Assembly (NCBI GenBank): GCA_003278365.1
Contig: QCFS01000002.1
Span: forward strand, 30,902-94,901
Length of the DNA stretch: 64,000 bases
Source: Prochlorococcus sp. AG-363-M17
GTDB lineage: Bacteria; Cyanobacteriota; Cyanobacteriia; PCC-6307; Cyanobiaceae
Reading direction: 5' to 3'
This document shows positions 62,871 to 64,000 of the stretch, one piece after another. Under the pieces are notes generated by a model that saw nothing but the letters and a program-made list of their open reading frames with translations, made no database searches and was not told the DNA's origin. A program made the position numbers and the translations under genes. Position 1 is the stretch's first letter. Each line of letters begins with the position of its first letter.

Positions 62871-63835
62871 AAATGTCCATCACCCAAAGCTGACTGAAAT
62901 GGAGCACCACTAAACATTGGAGTAGACAAATATCTTTCGCCAAAGCTTGCTAAAATTACTACTATTCTTTTTTTATCCATTTCAGGTCTACTCCCTACTT
63001 TTAGCGAGGCCGCCACTGCAGCACCACTACTTACACCACATAACAAGCCTTCTTCTCTCGCCAGTCGTCTACCAACATTAATAGCATCCTGATCAGATAT
63101 AGGCACAATCTCATCTATTAAAGAGGTATCCAAAACTGCTGGAATAAAACCCGCTCCAATCCCTTGAATCAAATGAGATCCAGCATTACCACCAGCAATT
63201 ACTGAACTAGAAGCTGGTTCTACTGCAATCACTACTAAATTTGGATTACGATCCTTAAGTACTCGAGCGCACCCCGTAAGGGTTCCTCCTGTTCCAACTC
63301 CACAGATCAGGTAATCTATTTTCCCATTACAATCAGTCCATATCTCCTCAGCGGTAGTTAACTCATGAACCTTTGGATTCGCAGGGTTGTCAAATTGTTG
63401 TAGCAGGTAGGCGTCAGGCATATCATCTACTATTTCCTTTGCCAAGTCTATCGCTCCAGCTATCCCCTCCCCTCCTGGTGTCAATTGTAATTCAGCACCA
63501 TAAGCCCTCAACATCGAACGACGCTCAATACTCATAGAATCGGGCATCGTGAGGATAAGCCTATAACCTTTTGCTGCAGCAACCATTGCTAAAGCAATAC
63601 CTGTATTTCCACTTGTAGGCTCAACCAAAACAGTGCGGCCAGGAACAATCGTTCCATCAGCCTCTGCAGCACTTATCATTGCACCTGCAATGCGATCTTT
63701 TACTGAGGCAGTTGGGTTAAAACTTTCTAGCTTCGCTAAAATTTCTCCCCTACATCCCGACAATTCGGGCAAACGGTTGAGTCGAACTATCGGTGTTCTA
63801 CCAACCAAATCGGTAATGTCTTGAGCTATTGGCAT
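62867..63835 (-). CDS. cysK: Cysteine synthase A (O-acetylserine sulfhydrylase)
   Basis: PLP enzyme making cysteine from O-acetylserine and sulfide. The PLP lysine lies in [14 protein letters not shown] near residue 46, the substrate loop [12 protein letters not shown] near 73, and the phosphate loop [10 protein letters not shown] near 178. The 322-residue length is normal. It is the first gene of a coupled operon (ATGA overlap with dnaJ). The PAPS reductase gene in this window supplies the sulfide branch upstream. Confidence 0.96.
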   Translation of the reverse strand: MPIAQDITDLVGRTPIVRLNRLPELSGCRGEILAKLESFNPTASVKDRIAGAMISAAEADGTIVPGRTVLVEPTSGNTGIALAMVAAAKGYRLILTMPDSMSIERRSMLRAYGAELQLTPGGEGIAGAIDLAKEIVDDMPDAYLLQQFDNPANPKVHELTTAEEIWTDCNGKIDYLICGVGTGGTLTGCARVLKDRNPNLVVIAVEPASSSVIAGGNAGSHLIQGIGAGFIPAVLDTSLIDEIVPISDQDAINVGRRLAREEGLLCGVSSGAAVAASLKVGSRPEMDKKRIVVILASFGERYLSTPMFSGAPFQSALGDGHL

Positions 63836-63968
63836 TAGCGATTAAGGAATCATCCTATCCACAACACTTCCAAAATATCGCTCCCGAAGTCAAAGGTTCG
63901 ATTTACGAATCATTTTCAGAAAGAGTCTGTAGATAAATTGTAAATTGAGGTGATCATAATTTAAAGCA

Positions 63969-64000
63969 ATGGAATCTTTAAAATCATTACTCATAAAGAA
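63969..64000 (+). CDS. Possible start of a gene cut by the window end
   Basis: ATG 63969 opens a frame of ten codons (MESLKSLLIK) to the window edge. A GAGGTG at about 63947 is too far away for a good ribosome-binding site. The start is divergent from cysK, an acceptable place for a gene, but too little sequence is present to judge. Confidence 0.3.
   Translation, partial: MESLKSLLIK

Noticed and set aside
63890..63920. GGTTCGATT resembling a tRNA T-loop
   Set aside because: No acceptor stem, anticodon arm or D-loop can be built around it. No other tRNA-like sequence was found in the intergenic regions.
1..64000. Mobile elements, CRISPR arrays, rRNA and prophage
   Set aside because: Read through for transposase or integrase motifs, regularly spaced repeats and rRNA blocks; none seen.

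Overview
The window reads as an AT-rich marine picocyanobacterial chromosome, most likely Prochlorococcus and probably a low-light-adapted lineage. The evidence is a set of cyanobacterium-only or photosynthesis genes (psbX, ycf66, two high-light-inducible proteins, petL-like, ndhO, a CRR7-like NDH assembly factor, crtQ, DUF3120, DUF4912, DUF751, DUF2973 and DUF4346 proteins), compact gene packing with many 1-45 bp overlaps, frequent GTG/TTG starts, and close resemblance to proteins I know from that genus. The clade assignment is inference. I see no tRNA, rRNA, transposase, integrase, CRISPR array or prophage; this is core chromosome, and its oddities are mostly in regulatory DNA and in small or paired proteins.

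Layout. 1-5400: a truncated yggT, psbX, ycf66 and two short paralogous lipoproteins (+) face an ABC exporter/hli pair, a HIT protein and rpsU (-). 5570-13000: def, an S9 peptidase and the sufBCDS iron-sulfur operon (-). 13300-20000: a suf-adjacent unknown, a DUF4912 protein, two small membrane/secreted proteins, pgm and a RarA-methyltransferase-like fusion (+). 20000-27800: phosphopantetheinyl transferase, bcp, coaX and cysH, then an SLC13 permease, ktrB, ktrA and anmK (+). 27850-34980: a ribbon-helix-helix regulator, an unknown, a possible Nif11-like protein, an ABC-F ATPase, a Deg protease, small cyanobacterial proteins, hli and xseAB.

35000-41400 is a minus-strand block: zinc-ribbon membrane protein, YihY, SuhB-like phosphatase, TolC, a PDZ-radical SAM-DUF512 protein and uppP. 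41450-46600 holds DUF3120, nadB, VKOR-thioredoxin and rimO. 46690-50230 (-) holds petL, DUF4346, a FemAB-like acyltransferase, a RibD-type reductase and a tandem pterin synthase. 50250-54480 (+) holds aroK, DUF751, rbfA, nagZ and hemD, with a CRR7-like gene antisense to the end of aroK. 54500-63840 holds crtQ with an SRPBCC protein, an IscA/SufA-type protein, a TPR protein with an LpxB-related glycosyltransferase, an epimerase, ndhO, and a coupled cysK-dnaJ-glycosyltransferase operon.

Functional themes: Fe-S assembly (suf plus an A-type carrier); sulfur assimilation (cysH, cysK); envelope and peptidoglycan (uppP, nagZ, anmK, tolC); cofactors (nadB, coaX, hemD, pterin genes); photosynthetic and NDH membrane complexes. 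The observations most worth a second look are a predicted three-way RNA structure that would bury the ycf66 ribosome-binding site, a tandem pterin synthase whose first domain has lost its catalytic histidine, a 20-bp perfect inverted repeat spanning the uppP stop codon, a possible Nif11-like protein without a core peptide, and a lipoprotein gene with no ordinary start codon beside a tetranucleotide repeat.
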